Positions 1 to 8,112 are shown, numbered from the stretch's first letter. The stretch is DNA of 25,271 nt from DASUVJ01 sp036378995 (GCA_036378995.1 DASUVJ010000005.1:1-25271); one strand, 5' to 3'. The notes: generated from the letters alone by a model not told the origin. Numbers and translations are program-made.

Positions 1-700
1 AGGGCTGGCTCGGCGGTATGGACTTCCCTTTTATTCTAAGCGGGAAGAGCTGGGCAAGAACGCCAGCGAAAGCGAAGCGCGGTCTCGGCGGTATAGGTTT
101 TTGGAGGATATCGCCCGTGAGCACCAAGGAACGATCGTCACGGCACATCATGCCGATGATATTATCGAGACAATTGCAATCAATCTGACGCGAGGGACGG
201 GCTGGCGAGGGTTGGCTGTACTGAACCGCGAAGATATCGAGCGTCCGCTTTTAAGTCTGACTAAGCATGAAATCCGCATGTATGCACTTGCCAATCGTCT
301 GGAATGGGTAGAGGACAGCACCAATCAAACTGACACCTATCTGCGTAATCGGATCAGGGCGCGAATCGGACGAGAGCTGAATCATTCCAAGCGTCATGTA
401 CTGACCGAGCTATGGAAGCGCCAGCGCGAGCTTAAAAAAGAGATCTCGCATGAGCTCTCGAGACACATAAAAGAGGATGCGACATACGATCGATACTTCT
501 TTATTCAGGCGGACGCAGTGGCCACCACCGAGGTGCTTCGGTATATTATTTGGCATCATAGCGCTACTGCGCCAACTCGTCCGCAAGCCGAACGTGCGTT
601 GGTCGCGGTAAAGACGGCAAAGCCTGGCACGCGTTTTGAACTAGGCGGGTCTGTGACGCTCCGTTTTACCGAGCGATCTCTTATTGTTGAAACCCCTTAA
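1..700 (+). CDS. tilS: tRNA(Ile)-lysidine synthetase, 3' part
   Basis: TilS makes lysidine at C34 of tRNA-Ile(CAU), using ATP and lysine, so that the tRNA reads AUA. The reading frame is open from the window edge (first full codon at position 2), so the N-terminal SGGxDS PP-loop lies outside. Visible family signatures are SESEAR..RYRFLE around positions 68-112, then AHHADDIIETIAINLTRGTG, the second ATP-site block typical of TilS, followed by a helical region that fits the TilS substrate-binding domain. About 232 residues are visible. There is no long C-terminal extension, so this looks like a short TilS. It lies just upstream of ftsH, the common tilS-ftsH order. A TTG at 101-103 could be taken for a start, but it sits inside the conserved RYRFLED segment and is an internal Leu codon. 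Confidence 0.93.
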   Translation, partial: GLARRYGLPFYSKREELGKNASESEARSRRYRFLEDIAREHQGTIVTAHHADDIIETIAINLTRGTGWRGLAVLNREDIERPLLSLTKHEIRMYALANRLEWVEDSTNQTDTYLRNRIRARIGRELNHSKRHVLTELWKRQRELKKEISHELSRHIKEDATYDRYFFIQADAVATTEVLRYIIWHHSATAPTRPQAERALVAVKTAKPGTRFELGGSVTLRFTERSLIVETP

Positions 701-704
701 GAAG

Positions 705-713
705 TGCTATTAT
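705..713 (+). promoter_or_regulatory. extended -10 for ftsH-murJ
   Basis: TGC at 705-707 followed by TATTAT at 708-713, just after the tilS stop. A start site near 720 gives a leader of about 50 nt that carries a GGAAGGA Shine-Dalgarno at about 752-758. The -35 is weak (TTGTTG at 684-689, 18-bp spacer). Assigned by pattern only. Confidence 0.5.
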
Positions 714-771
714 TTAGAGAGTGGATTTTCCCTGTATATGAACCGAACCGCGGAAGGACGATTGATTTTCT

Positions 772-2628
772 ATGGCAAATAAGCAAAAGCAACCTAAAAA
801 GATGAGCAACATGATTCGGCTCGGTCTTTTTTGGGCTATTTTAGTATTCTTGGTACTCACCGTTATTGCACTAACGACCCCTCAGACAAATCTGAAGGAA
901 GTTGCGATTTCTGATGTGATCTCACGCGCCAATAAGGGCGAGATCGACAAAATCGAAATCCAGGGCAATGACGTTAAGGTCACGCCGGAAGGCCAGTCTG
1001 AACCAAAAGAAAAATCTGTAAAAGAGGCTAACAGCAGCATTTACGAGCAGGGTCTTGAGCAGGGTAAGACCGAAGTGAAGATCGTTCCGCCATCCGAAAC
1101 TGGTGCAACGCTTTGGAACTTGGCACTCATTATTGTGCCAGTCGTATTAATCGCCGGATTCTTCATGTTCATGATGCGCCAGGCGCAGGGCCAGAACAAC
1201 CAGGCGATGGGCTTTGGTAAATCTAAAGCAAAACTTTACGGTATCGACAAAGAAAAGGTTGTCTTTGATGACATTGCCGGTAACGATGCGGCAAAACAAG
1301 ACCTCGAAGAAGTCGTCGACTTTTTGAAACATCCTAAAAAGTACGAACAGCTCGGGGCAAAGATTCCAAAGGGCGTACTGCTTGTTGGTAACCCTGGTAC
1401 TGGTAAAACGATGCTTGCGCGCGCGGTTGCAGGCGAGGCGAACGTTCCATTCTTCTCGATCTCCGGTTCTGAATTTGTTGAAATGTTTGTCGGTGTCGGC
1501 GCATCGCGTGTGCGTGACCTGTTTGCAAAAGCAAAAAAGAACGCACCTGCGATTATCTTTATCGATGAAATCGACGCTGTCGGCCGTAAGCGCGGAAGCG
1601 GTATGGGCGGCGGCCACGACGAACGTGAACAGACGCTCAACCAGATTCTGGTAGAGATGGACGGCTTCGAAACGGGAACGAACGTTATTGTTCTTGCTGC
1701 AACCAACCGTGCCGACGTGCTCGACCCAGCCTTGCTGCGTCCAGGCCGTTTTGACCGCCGTACAAACATTATGCTTCCTGAGCGAAAAGACCGCGAAGCG
1801 ATCCTAAAGGTTCACTTTAAGAAAAAGCCGACTGACGAAACTGTCAACATTGATGCGCTTGCTGCTAAAACCGCCGGTTCATCTGGTGCCGATCTTGCGA
1901 ACATGGCTAACGAGGCTGCGATTATTGCCGCACGCCGCAACGCTAAAAAGATTACTAACGCCGATCTGACCGAGGCGTTTGAGAAGGTAGCGATCGGTCC
2001 TGAGCGCAAGACGAAGGTTATGAATGACAAAGAAAAAGAGCTGACTGCTTACCACGAAGCTGGGCACGCGATTGTCGGACATGTTCTGCCGGATAGCGAC
2101 CCGGTCCACAAGGTAACAATCATTCCTCGCGGTGGTACTGGCGGTGTGACATGGTTCCTTCCACCGGAAGACAAGAGCTACACGAACGTCTACGAATTCA
2201 AAGACATCCTTGCCCGTGCCATGGGTGGCCGTATTGCTGAAAAAATCCTTTACGGAGATGATGGCATTACGACTGGTGCCGGTTCTGATCTGCGCAAGGC
2301 GACCGAAATTGCCCGCGACATGATCATTGAACAGGGTATGGGTACAAAGCTTCGCGACCAGGTCTTCCACGAAGACAATGGCGGTATGGTATTTGACAAG
2401 ATTACACATGAGCGCCCATACAGTGATGATACTGCCAAGGAGATCGACAAAGAAGTCGAGATGCTCATTAAAGAAGCGTCTCGTCGTGCTGAAGCTGTCA
2501 TTAACCACAACCGAAAGCACCTTGATGCGCTTGCCAAGCAGCTTCTTGAAGACGAAACGATCGAAGAGGAGAAGGTTAAGCATATCCTTAAGGATACTTC
2601 CCTTCCGACCGAGGCTAAACTACACTAA
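772..2628 (+). CDS. ftsH: ATP-dependent zinc metalloprotease FtsH
   Basis: Membrane-anchored AAA+ protease that extracts and degrades misfolded or short-lived membrane and cytoplasmic proteins as a hexamer. The 618-aa protein has the complete FtsH order: a first membrane segment at about 15-35, an extracytoplasmic domain, a second membrane segment at about 113-135, then the AAA module with Walker A GNPGTGKT at 206-213 and Walker B IIFIDEID around D265/E266, an arginine-finger region (RPGRFDRR), and the M41 peptidase with HEAGH at 428-432 and the third zinc ligand D506 in GAGSDLRKAT. The central pore motif MFVGVGA is present. Length and architecture are normal. murJ follows after 19 nt and is probably cotranscribed. 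Confidence 0.98.
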   Translation: MANKQKQPKKMSNMIRLGLFWAILVFLVLTVIALTTPQTNLKEVAISDVISRANKGEIDKIEIQGNDVKVTPEGQSEPKEKSVKEANSSIYEQGLEQGKTEVKIVPPSETGATLWNLALIIVPVVLIAGFFMFMMRQAQGQNNQAMGFGKSKAKLYGIDKEKVVFDDIAGNDAAKQDLEEVVDFLKHPKKYEQLGAKIPKGVLLVGNPGTGKTMLARAVAGEANVPFFSISGSEFVEMFVGVGASRVRDLFAKAKKNAPAIIFIDEIDAVGRKRGSGMGGGHDEREQTLNQILVEMDGFETGTNVIVLAATNRADVLDPALLRPGRFDRRTNIMLPERKDREAILKVHFKKKPTDETVNIDALAAKTAGSSGADLANMANEAAIIAARRNAKKITNADLTEAFEKVAIGPERKTKVMNDKEKELTAYHEAGHAIVGHVLPDSDPVHKVTIIPRGGTGGVTWFLPPEDKSYTNVYEFKDILARAMGGRIAEKILYGDDGITTGAGSDLRKATEIARDMIIEQGMGTKLRDQVFHEDNGGMVFDKITHERPYSDDTAKEIDKEVEMLIKEASRRAEAVINHNRKHLDALAKQLLEDETIEEEKVKHILKDTSLPTEAKLH

Positions 2629-2647
2629 ACCGTAGGCGGAAAACACA

Positions 2648-4291
2648 ATGGGCCGAGTAAAAAGCGCCGTCGCCAAAGCAAACCAAAAGCTAACGATCCA
2701 GCACGCAGCAGCACTGCTGGCTGGATCGATGCTTATTTCAAGTTTGCTTGGATTCTTCCGTGACCGTTTGCTTAACGCCGCTTATCTACCGGACCTAACA
2801 GCCGGAACCAAGGGCTATCCGGTTGGTATCGATGCTTACACGGTAGCATTCACGATTCCGGATTTCATGTTTGTCATCCTTGTCTCGGGTGCGCTTTCGG
2901 TGACGTTTATTCCGGTATTTAACCAGCGCCTAGGAACCGGCAATAAAAAATCTGCCTGGGAGCTTTCAACGAGCATGATTAACTTCATGGCGCTCGTAAC
3001 GCTTGTTGCCAGTATCCTTATTATCATCTTTGCCGAGCCGTTAGTGCGCTATGTGGTTGGTCCGGGGCTAGACGAATCCGGACGAAACCTTGCTATCAGT
3101 ATGATGCGAGTGATTGCGGTCAACCCATTCTTGTTCGCTGTGGCAACGGTTATCGCCAGTATGCAGCAAGCTGTCGGGCGCTTTACGTTCTATGCGTTAG
3201 CGCCGACCATCTATAATATCGGTATTATTATCGGTGTCGTCTGGTTTACGGGCGGGATCAATATCTTTGGATGGCAAATATTCGAAGGTGGAATCATGGG
3301 CGTTGCCCTTGGTGTCGTGCTCGGTTCGATATTGCAGCTGCTTGTAAGCTCGATCGGACTTTTCGGGCTTGGGTTTGATTACCGCTTTAAGATTTACTGG
3401 AAAAACAAAGGTTTTCGCCAAGTGCTGCGTTTATTGCCGCCGCGTTCCATTGACCAAGGCGCGGACTACCTTAACGGCATCGTCGAGATGAACTTGGCAT
3501 CGCGTATGGCAGCCGGAACAGTGCGTGCGTACCAGCAGGCGACAACGCTGCATCTTGCGCCTATTAACCTGATCGGTGTGGCAATTTCAACTGCGGCGTT
3601 TCCAAAGATGACGGAGCGCCTTAGTCAAGGGCGGCCAGATTTATTTAAAAGCGAGCTCCAGTCGGTTCTACGTGTGATTATTTGGCTCGCTTTGCCGGTG
3701 GCGACTATTACGTTCTTTACGCGAGGCTACTTAGTTAACTTTATTAAAAACGGTGGTGATCCGCTTATGGCGGGCCTGCTCGGAGCGCTGGCGGTCGCCA
3801 TCCTGTTTAGGTCAATTTACTATATTGCCGCCCGTAGTTTTTACGCGCAGCAAGATACTAAAACGCCACTCTACATCTCGTTCTTTGCAATCGGCCTTAA
3901 TATAATACTGGCAATTTGGTTTACGATGTCGCTCGACATGGGTGCGTACGGCCTAGCATGGGCTCAGTCTCTGGTAGCGCTGATCGAAGTGGTTATATTA
4001 TTCGCAGTTATGGCGCGCCGCATTCCTAAGTTGTTTGATGTTGTATTTGCTCACGCCGTTGTTCGTATGGCGGCCGCTACTGGTATCATGGCGATTGTCA
4101 GCTATGTTAGTGTGCAACTCTTTCAGCTGCAAAACACCGACCAGAGCTTCCTTGCGACATTCCCGAAGTTCATCGCGATCGTTGTGCTGAGCTTTGTGGC
4201 TTACGTGTTCTTGAGCCGTCTGTTTAAATTGGACGAAGCCAACCCTGTCATCGCACGTGCTAAATCGTTCCTGTTTGGACGCGTTAGCTAA
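2648..4291 (+). CDS. murJ: lipid II flippase MurJ (MviN family)
   Basis: MOP-superfamily transporter that moves the peptidoglycan precursor lipid II across the cytoplasmic membrane. The 547-aa protein is strongly hydrophobic throughout, consistent with about 14 membrane spans. It carries the MviN N-terminal signature GFFRDRLL (35-42), the DAYTVAFTIPDF segment near 62-73, and GALSVTFIPVF. The start is supported by a GGCGGA Shine-Dalgarno about 8 nt upstream. It follows ftsH closely on the same strand, so it likely shares the ftsH promoter. The C-terminus overlaps the probable -35 region of lepA. No unusual residues noticed. Confidence 0.95.
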   Translation: MGRVKSAVAKANQKLTIQHAAALLAGSMLISSLLGFFRDRLLNAAYLPDLTAGTKGYPVGIDAYTVAFTIPDFMFVILVSGALSVTFIPVFNQRLGTGNKKSAWELSTSMINFMALVTLVASILIIIFAEPLVRYVVGPGLDESGRNLAISMMRVIAVNPFLFAVATVIASMQQAVGRFTFYALAPTIYNIGIIIGVVWFTGGINIFGWQIFEGGIMGVALGVVLGSILQLLVSSIGLFGLGFDYRFKIYWKNKGFRQVLRLLPPRSIDQGADYLNGIVEMNLASRMAAGTVRAYQQATTLHLAPINLIGVAISTAAFPKMTERLSQGRPDLFKSELQSVLRVIIWLALPVATITFFTRGYLVNFIKNGGDPLMAGLLGALAVAILFRSIYYIAARSFYAQQDTKTPLYISFFAIGLNIILAIWFTMSLDMGAYGLAWAQSLVALIEVVILFAVMARRIPKLFDVVFAHAVVRMAAATGIMAIVSYVSVQLFQLQNTDQSFLATFPKFIAIVVLSFVAYVFLSRLFKLDEANPVIARAKSFLFGRVS

Positions 4292-4295
4292 AAAA

Positions 4296-4304
4296 TGGTA
4301 TAAT
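4296..4304 (+). promoter_or_regulatory. extended -10 promoter for lepA
   Basis: TGG at 4296-4298 followed by a perfect TATAAT at 4299-4304. A TTGGAC at 4275-4280 gives an 18-bp spacer. The predicted start near 4311 leaves only about 7 nt before the lepA ATG, so no room for a Shine-Dalgarno: a near-leaderless mRNA. Confidence 0.7.
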
Positions 4305-4317
4305 CTACCCCTGGACT

Positions 4318-6096
4318 ATGAATCAAGAACAGATTAGAAATTTTTGTATTATCGCGCACATCGACCACGGCAAGTCGACACTTGCTGACCGCATGCTTGA
4401 AATGACCGATACGGTCGAAAAACGCGACATGAAATCCCAGCTGCTCGACAGTATGGATCTCGAGCGCGAAAAGGGAATCACCATCAAGCTCGCGCCCGTT
4501 CGCATGAAATACAAAGGCTATGATCTGAATCTTATCGACACGCCGGGTCACGTCGACTTTAGCTACGAAGTGTCCCGCAGCCTTGAAGCCTGCGAGGGTG
4601 CTATTTTGGTCGTCGATGCCAGCCAGGGTATTCAGGCGCAGACGCTCGCCAATGTTTATCTGGCACTTGCCGCCGATCTTACTATTATTCCCGTGCTCAA
4701 TAAGATCGACCTTCCTGCAGCGGATGTGCCGCGTGTCTCTGCTGAAATTATTAATCTGCTCGGTTGCGACGAAAGCGATATTTTAAAGATCAGCGCAAAA
4801 ACAGGCATGGGCGTACCCGAAGTCTTGGATGCCGTTGTTGAACGTATCGTTCCTCCATCCGGCGAGACGGACCAGCCGACACGCGCACTTATTTTTGACA
4901 GCTACTACGATGACTACCGCGGAGTTATTTTGTATATGCGCGTCGTTGACGGCGCCATTAAAAAGGGTGACACTATCGAGATGCTTGCTACAGGCGCAAA
5001 CGGTTTAGCGCTCGAAGTCGGCGCGCTTAGTCCGACAATGAAGCCCGAAGCTGACATTAGTACCGGCGAAATCGGTTACATTGTTACCAACCTAAAGACC
5101 ACTCGCGATGCTAAAGTGGGTGATACGGTAACAGTAAAACGGGCACATGCCACGGAGATGCTGCCAGGTTACCAAAACGTCAAGCCGTTCGTGTATGCCG
5201 GATTCTTCCCGGTTTCTAACGAGGACTACAACGAATTAAAAGATGCTGTTGAAAAACTCTCGCTTAGCGACTCCGCGCTTCAATTTGAACCAGAGAATTC
5301 ACCAGTCCTTGGCTTCGGCGTGCGTATTGGTTTCCTTGGTCTTCTTCATATGGACATTATCCGCGAGCGGCTTGAGCGCGAATACGACCTTGATCTTGTT
5401 GTTACTAATCCTTCAACCGACTATCAGATAACACTCAATAATGGTGAAGAAGTTAATATTAAATCTGCCAGCGATCTCCCCGATGTTTCAAAGATTTCTG
5501 AAATCCGTGAGCCTTGGATCAAAGGTGAGATTGTTGTGCCGCAGGAGTACATTGGCGGCGTGATTCAATTGATCGTGACAAAGCGAGGACGTCAAAAGAA
5601 TCTCAGCTACATTGATGAGCGAGCGCTCATTAGTTTTGAGGCGCCGCTTGCCAATCTGCTTACAGACTTTTACGACCAGCTAAAATCCATCACAAGTGGC
5701 TACGGCAGTTTTAATTACGAACTCGATACGTATAAGGCAGAAGACCTCGTAAAGGTAGATTTCTATGTTGCGGGCGAGATTGTCGATGCGCTATCCGTTA
5801 TGGCGCATCGTTCCGAATCTCAACGTCTTGGCCGTGAAACCGTCGACAAATTAAAAGAAGTCATTCCGCGCCAGAACTTTCAGGTCGCGCTGCAAGCGGC
5901 TATTGGTGGTAAGTTTATTGCTCGAGCCGATCTCTCCGCCTACCGAAAAGATGTAACGACCGGCCTTTACGGCGGTGACGTCTCTCGTAAAAAGAAGGTG
6001 CTTGCCAAGCAGGCAAAAGGAAAGAAGCGTATGAAGCGCTTCGGTAAGGTAGACATTCCATCTGAGGCGTTTACTGTCATGCTAAAGCGTGATTAG
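4318..6096 (+). CDS. lepA: elongation factor 4 (LepA) GTPase
   Basis: Translational GTPase that acts on ribosomes during initiation/elongation under stress. At 592 aa it is family-typical. The G motifs are intact: AHIDHGKST at 13-21, EKGITIK as the G2 region, DTPGH at 74-78 and NKID at 128-131. LepA-specific C-terminal features follow: the GFLGLLHMDIIRERLEREY block and a basic C-terminal domain with RKKKVLAKQAKGKKRMK. The ATG at 4318 begins MNQEQIRNFCIIAHIDHG, which matches the usual short N-terminus of the family. There is no Shine-Dalgarno; the TATAAT ends 13 nt before the ATG. It appears to be a single-gene transcript between murJ and the CMP-kinase-like gene. Confidence 0.98.
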   Translation: MNQEQIRNFCIIAHIDHGKSTLADRMLEMTDTVEKRDMKSQLLDSMDLEREKGITIKLAPVRMKYKGYDLNLIDTPGHVDFSYEVSRSLEACEGAILVVDASQGIQAQTLANVYLALAADLTIIPVLNKIDLPAADVPRVSAEIINLLGCDESDILKISAKTGMGVPEVLDAVVERIVPPSGETDQPTRALIFDSYYDDYRGVILYMRVVDGAIKKGDTIEMLATGANGLALEVGALSPTMKPEADISTGEIGYIVTNLKTTRDAKVGDTVTVKRAHATEMLPGYQNVKPFVYAGFFPVSNEDYNELKDAVEKLSLSDSALQFEPENSPVLGFGVRIGFLGLLHMDIIRERLEREYDLDLVVTNPSTDYQITLNNGEEVNIKSASDLPDVSKISEIREPWIKGEIVVPQEYIGGVIQLIVTKRGRQKNLSYIDERALISFEAPLANLLTDFYDQLKSITSGYGSFNYELDTYKAEDLVKVDFYVAGEIVDALSVMAHRSESQRLGRETVDKLKEVIPRQNFQVALQAAIGGKFIARADLSAYRKDVTTGLYGGDVSRKKKVLAKQAKGKKRMKRFGKVDIPSEAFTVMLKRD

Positions 6097-6111
6097 CGGC
6101 GAACGCGTATT

Positions 6112-6132
6112 GATAAGTATGCGATAAGTATG
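6112..6132 (+). repeat. tandem direct repeat upstream of the kinase gene
   Basis: GATAAGTATG occurs at 6112-6121 and again at 6123-6132, separated by one C, in the 53-nt gap between lepA and the next gene. It overlaps a possible -35 (TTGATA at 6110-6115). Two exact 10-mers on an 11-nt period could be an operator or chance. Confidence 0.5.
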
Positions 6133-6149
6133 TTACGTTAATTAGACAC

Positions 6150-6728
6150 ATGCATATCGAAAAGAAGCACATCATCACAATTGCAGGAAAGCCAGGCAGT
6201 GGTAAGTCGACCGCGTCTAAAGCTTTGGCAGATAAATTGGGCTATGCCCATTTTTCATCGGGAGATTATTTTCGCTCATTGAGTAAGGACCGCGGCGTAA
6301 CCGTGCTTGAGGCTAACCTTGCTGGCGAAAAGGGCGCGGCCGATCTTGACGAACTGGTCGATCAGCGACTTCGTGATATTAACACTAACGAAGATCAACT
6401 ATCTATTGACTCACGTACGGCATGGCACTGGATTCCAACTTCTTACAAAGTGTATTTGGATCTCGATCTTTACACGGCTGCACAGCGCGTACTTGGTAAG
6501 ATGACGCCTGAGCGGATTGAAGTCGAACATATCCCTAATGATCCCGACGAATATGCCCATCAGCTGCAGCAGCGTCTTGATAGCGAAGCGCGCAGATACC
6601 AAAAATTTTACGGCATTAACCCTTACGACACATCCAACTACGACCTTGTAGTGGATACTAAGGTAAACTCGCCAGAGCAAGTTCTCGACATCATCTACAA
6701 AGGATACCAAGATTGGCTTAACAGCTAG
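6150..6728 (+). CDS. archaeal-type cytidylate kinase-like P-loop kinase
   Basis: Probable nucleoside monophosphate kinase, likely (d)CMP to (d)CDP. The 192-aa protein opens with a beta strand and Walker A GKPGSGKST (13-21), then SSGDYFR (NMP-binding region), IDSRTAWHW, and near the C-terminus RRYQKFYGINPYDTSNYDL. These last blocks resemble the archaeal-type cytidylate kinase family (TIGR02173-like: SRxAGW, ExxRYxxFYGID, YDLVI) more than the bacterial Cmk. Length is right for that family (about 180-200 aa) and short for bacterial Cmk (about 225 aa). It is a lone gene between lepA and hrcA. Substrate is inferred from family resemblance; another small-molecule kinase remains possible. Confidence 0.8.
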   Translation: MHIEKKHIITIAGKPGSGKSTASKALADKLGYAHFSSGDYFRSLSKDRGVTVLEANLAGEKGAADLDELVDQRLRDINTNEDQLSIDSRTAWHWIPTSYKVYLDLDLYTAAQRVLGKMTPERIEVEHIPNDPDEYAHQLQQRLDSEARRYQKFYGINPYDTSNYDLVVDTKVNSPEQVLDIIYKGYQDWLNS

Positions 6729-6751
6729 CACTCGGATTGAATGAGTGCCAA
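6725..6751 (+). promoter_or_regulatory. CIRCE operator of hrcA operon
   Basis: CTAGCACTC (6725-6733), 9-nt spacer, GAGTGCCAA (6743-6751). The CIRCE consensus is TTAGCACTC-N9-GAGTGCTAA; each arm has one mismatch and the spacer length is exact. It overlaps the kinase stop codon and the hrcA promoter, so HrcA would autoregulate its own operon. Confidence 0.93.
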
Positions 6752-6764
6752 AACATGCTAAAAT
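6737..6764 (+). promoter_or_regulatory. hrcA promoter nested in CIRCE
   Basis: TTGAAT (6737-6742) lies in the CIRCE spacer; 16 bp later comes TAAAAT (6759-6764), preceded by TGC (extended -10). Exactly six bases separate the -10 from the hrcA ATG, so +1 would be the A of AUG (leaderless). Confidence 0.75.
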
Positions 6765-6770
6765 AGAAGC

Positions 6771-7478
6771 ATGACAGAACGCCAGATTGCTATCCTTGCT
6801 GCCATTATTGAACAGTACGCTGAGGTCGCCGTGCCGGTCGGCAGTGTGACGCTCGCAAAACTTTTTGGTGTCTCAAGCGCGACTATTCGCAGCGAGATGG
6901 CGCGACTTGAACAGATGGGTCTGATCGCTCAGCCGCATACAAGTGCGGGTCGTATCCCAACCGATAAAGGCTATCGTTTTTACGTCAATACACTCACGGA
7001 AGCTAACAATGACGAACTGCTGAAACTTGATCGCGGTGCGAGAGCGATTGAGGCCCGCGTAAATACCCATGGGGATAGGGCTGACCGTGCGATTCGCAGT
7101 GCCGTCGACAGTCTGGTGGATCTCACGCAAAACCTTGGTCTAGCCACGATCGGCGATCAGCTGTATATGAGCGGCATCGGTAACCTATTCAGCCAGCCGG
7201 AGTTCATGCAGGGCAACCATACGCAGGCTGTTGCCCGCTTGCTTGATAATCTCGAGCCATGGCTACGTGAAGCGGCCCCGAACGAACCTCTTAACGTTTA
7301 TATCGGTGCAGAAAACCCTATTGGCAAGACAAGCGGTGCCAGTCTGATCATTAGTCGTTTCCGATCGCCTTACTCCGACCGCAGTTATATTGGTGTTTTA
7401 GGTCCAACGCGCCAAAGTTACGGTAAAGTAATGCGCCTGGTTCGCCATGCCGGAGCAATGTTAGAGGAGGTATTATAA
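6771..7478 (+). CDS. hrcA: heat-inducible transcription repressor HrcA (short form)
   Basis: Winged-helix repressor that binds CIRCE and is kept active by chaperones, so heat stress releases it. The N-terminal 75 residues match HrcA well: MTERQIAILAAIIEQY, the helix-turn-helix SSATIRSEMARLEQMG, and the wing-linker HTSAGRIPTDKGYRFYVN. The C-terminus keeps the family ending with IGVLGPTRQSYGKVMRLV. At 235 aa it is about 100 residues shorter than the usual ~340-aa HrcA; the missing part maps to the middle, where the dimerizing/inserted domain normally lies. No Shine-Dalgarno is present; the -10 predicts a leaderless message. Its stop TAA overlaps the next ATG (TAATG). Three CIRCE sites in this window are its obvious targets. 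Confidence 0.95.
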   Translation: MTERQIAILAAIIEQYAEVAVPVGSVTLAKLFGVSSATIRSEMARLEQMGLIAQPHTSAGRIPTDKGYRFYVNTLTEANNDELLKLDRGARAIEARVNTHGDRADRAIRSAVDSLVDLTQNLGLATIGDQLYMSGIGNLFSQPEFMQGNHTQAVARLLDNLEPWLREAAPNEPLNVYIGAENPIGKTSGASLIISRFRSPYSDRSYIGVLGPTRQSYGKVMRLVRHAGAMLEEVL

Positions 7479-7612
7479 TGGATATCATTAAGACGATCGT
7501 CGATGGGATCATCGGCATCATCAAAGCCATTGTCGATGGCATAATCAGCGTTATTAACGCTATCGGCGAGGCAATTACCGGCTTCTTTACGGCCATTGGA
7601 AATATTTTTTAA
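7478..7612 (+). CDS. 44-aa amphipathic hendecad-repeat peptide
   Basis: A small gene translationally coupled to hrcA (ATG overlaps the hrcA stop) with a strong AGAGGAGG Shine-Dalgarno at 7463-7470. The product is four tandem 11-residue units after MD: IIKTIVDGIIG, IIKAIVDGIIS, VINAIGEAITG, FFTAIGNIF. Every column is conserved in character: hydrophobic at unit positions 1, 2, 5, 9; K/K/N/T at 3; D/D/E/N at 7; small residues at 8 and 11. This 4-4-3 pattern predicts one long amphipathic helix of hendecad type. No signal peptide or cysteine; net charge slightly negative. Length and character recall beta-type phenol-soluble modulins (also about 44 aa), but I see no clear homology. Sitting between hrcA and grpE, it should be heat-induced; a membrane-surface or chaperone-linked role is inference. 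Confidence 0.85.
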   Translation: MDIIKTIVDGIIGIIKAIVDGIISVINAIGEAITGFFTAIGNIF

Positions 7613-7630
7613 GACCAAAGCGAGACAAAA

Positions 7631-8095
7631 GTGACCAAAGCGAAAAAAACCGACGAACTTGAACAGCAAATTGCGGAATTGACTGCCGATCTTCAGCGTA
7701 CCCGGGCAGACTTTGAAAACTATCGCAAGCGCGTCGAAATTGAAAAGCAATCAGCACGTGAGGCGGGGCAAGCTGGGGCGATTTTAAAGCTGTTGCCGGT
7801 TATTGATACTATTGAGCGTGCCATCGCTTATGTTCCAGAAGAGTTGAAGGATAACAAATGGGCACTTGGAATCGTTGGCTTGGTTAAAAACCTCGAAAAG
7901 GCACTTGAAGGACTGAACCTGAAGCGTATCGATGCTAAGGCAGGGACCGAGTTTAACCCGGACTTCCATGAGGCGATCCAGTTTGACGAAGACGCAACTG
8001 GCGAGAAAGAGGTGATCGCTGAAGAACTTCAGCCAGGCTACCTCTTAAACGGCCGGCCCGTACGGCATGCCATGGTAAAAGTAACGCGCCAGTAA
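7631..8095 (+). CDS. grpE: nucleotide exchange factor GrpE
   Basis: Co-chaperone that releases ADP from DnaK as a dimer. The 154-aa protein has the N-terminal coiled coil (about 8-55, including RADFENYRKRVE), the conserved LLPVIDTIERA segment, and the C-terminal beta domain with FNPDFHEAIQ and GYLLNGRPVRHAMVKV. The start is GTG at 7631; the residues after it lead straight into the coiled coil and no better start is seen. It is somewhat short because the disordered acidic N-terminus common in GrpE is missing. It is the third gene of the CIRCE-controlled hrcA operon, and the terminator stem overlaps its stop codon. Partner dnaK is about 2 kb downstream. Confidence 0.97.
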   Translation: MTKAKKTDELEQQIAELTADLQRTRADFENYRKRVEIEKQSAREAGQAGAILKLLPVIDTIERAIAYVPEELKDNKWALGIVGLVKNLEKALEGLNLKRIDAKAGTEFNPDFHEAIQFDEDATGEKEVIAEELQPGYLLNGRPVRHAMVKVTRQ

Positions 8096-8112
8096 CGGCG
8101 CGTTTATTTTTT
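8083..8112 (+). terminator. rho-independent terminator of the hrcA operon
   Basis: AACGCGCC (8083-8090), loop of six, GGCGCGTT (8097-8104), then a T-rich tract to 8112. The stem spans the grpE stop codon. The convergent minus-strand gene ends at 8104, so the hairpin lies just past its stop on that strand too. Confidence 0.85.

Noticed and set aside
7474..7479. TATAAT before the 44-aa peptide gene
   Set aside because: It overlaps the ATG and there is no -35 or room for a transcript start; a strong Shine-Dalgarno and stop-start overlap explain expression from the hrcA transcript.
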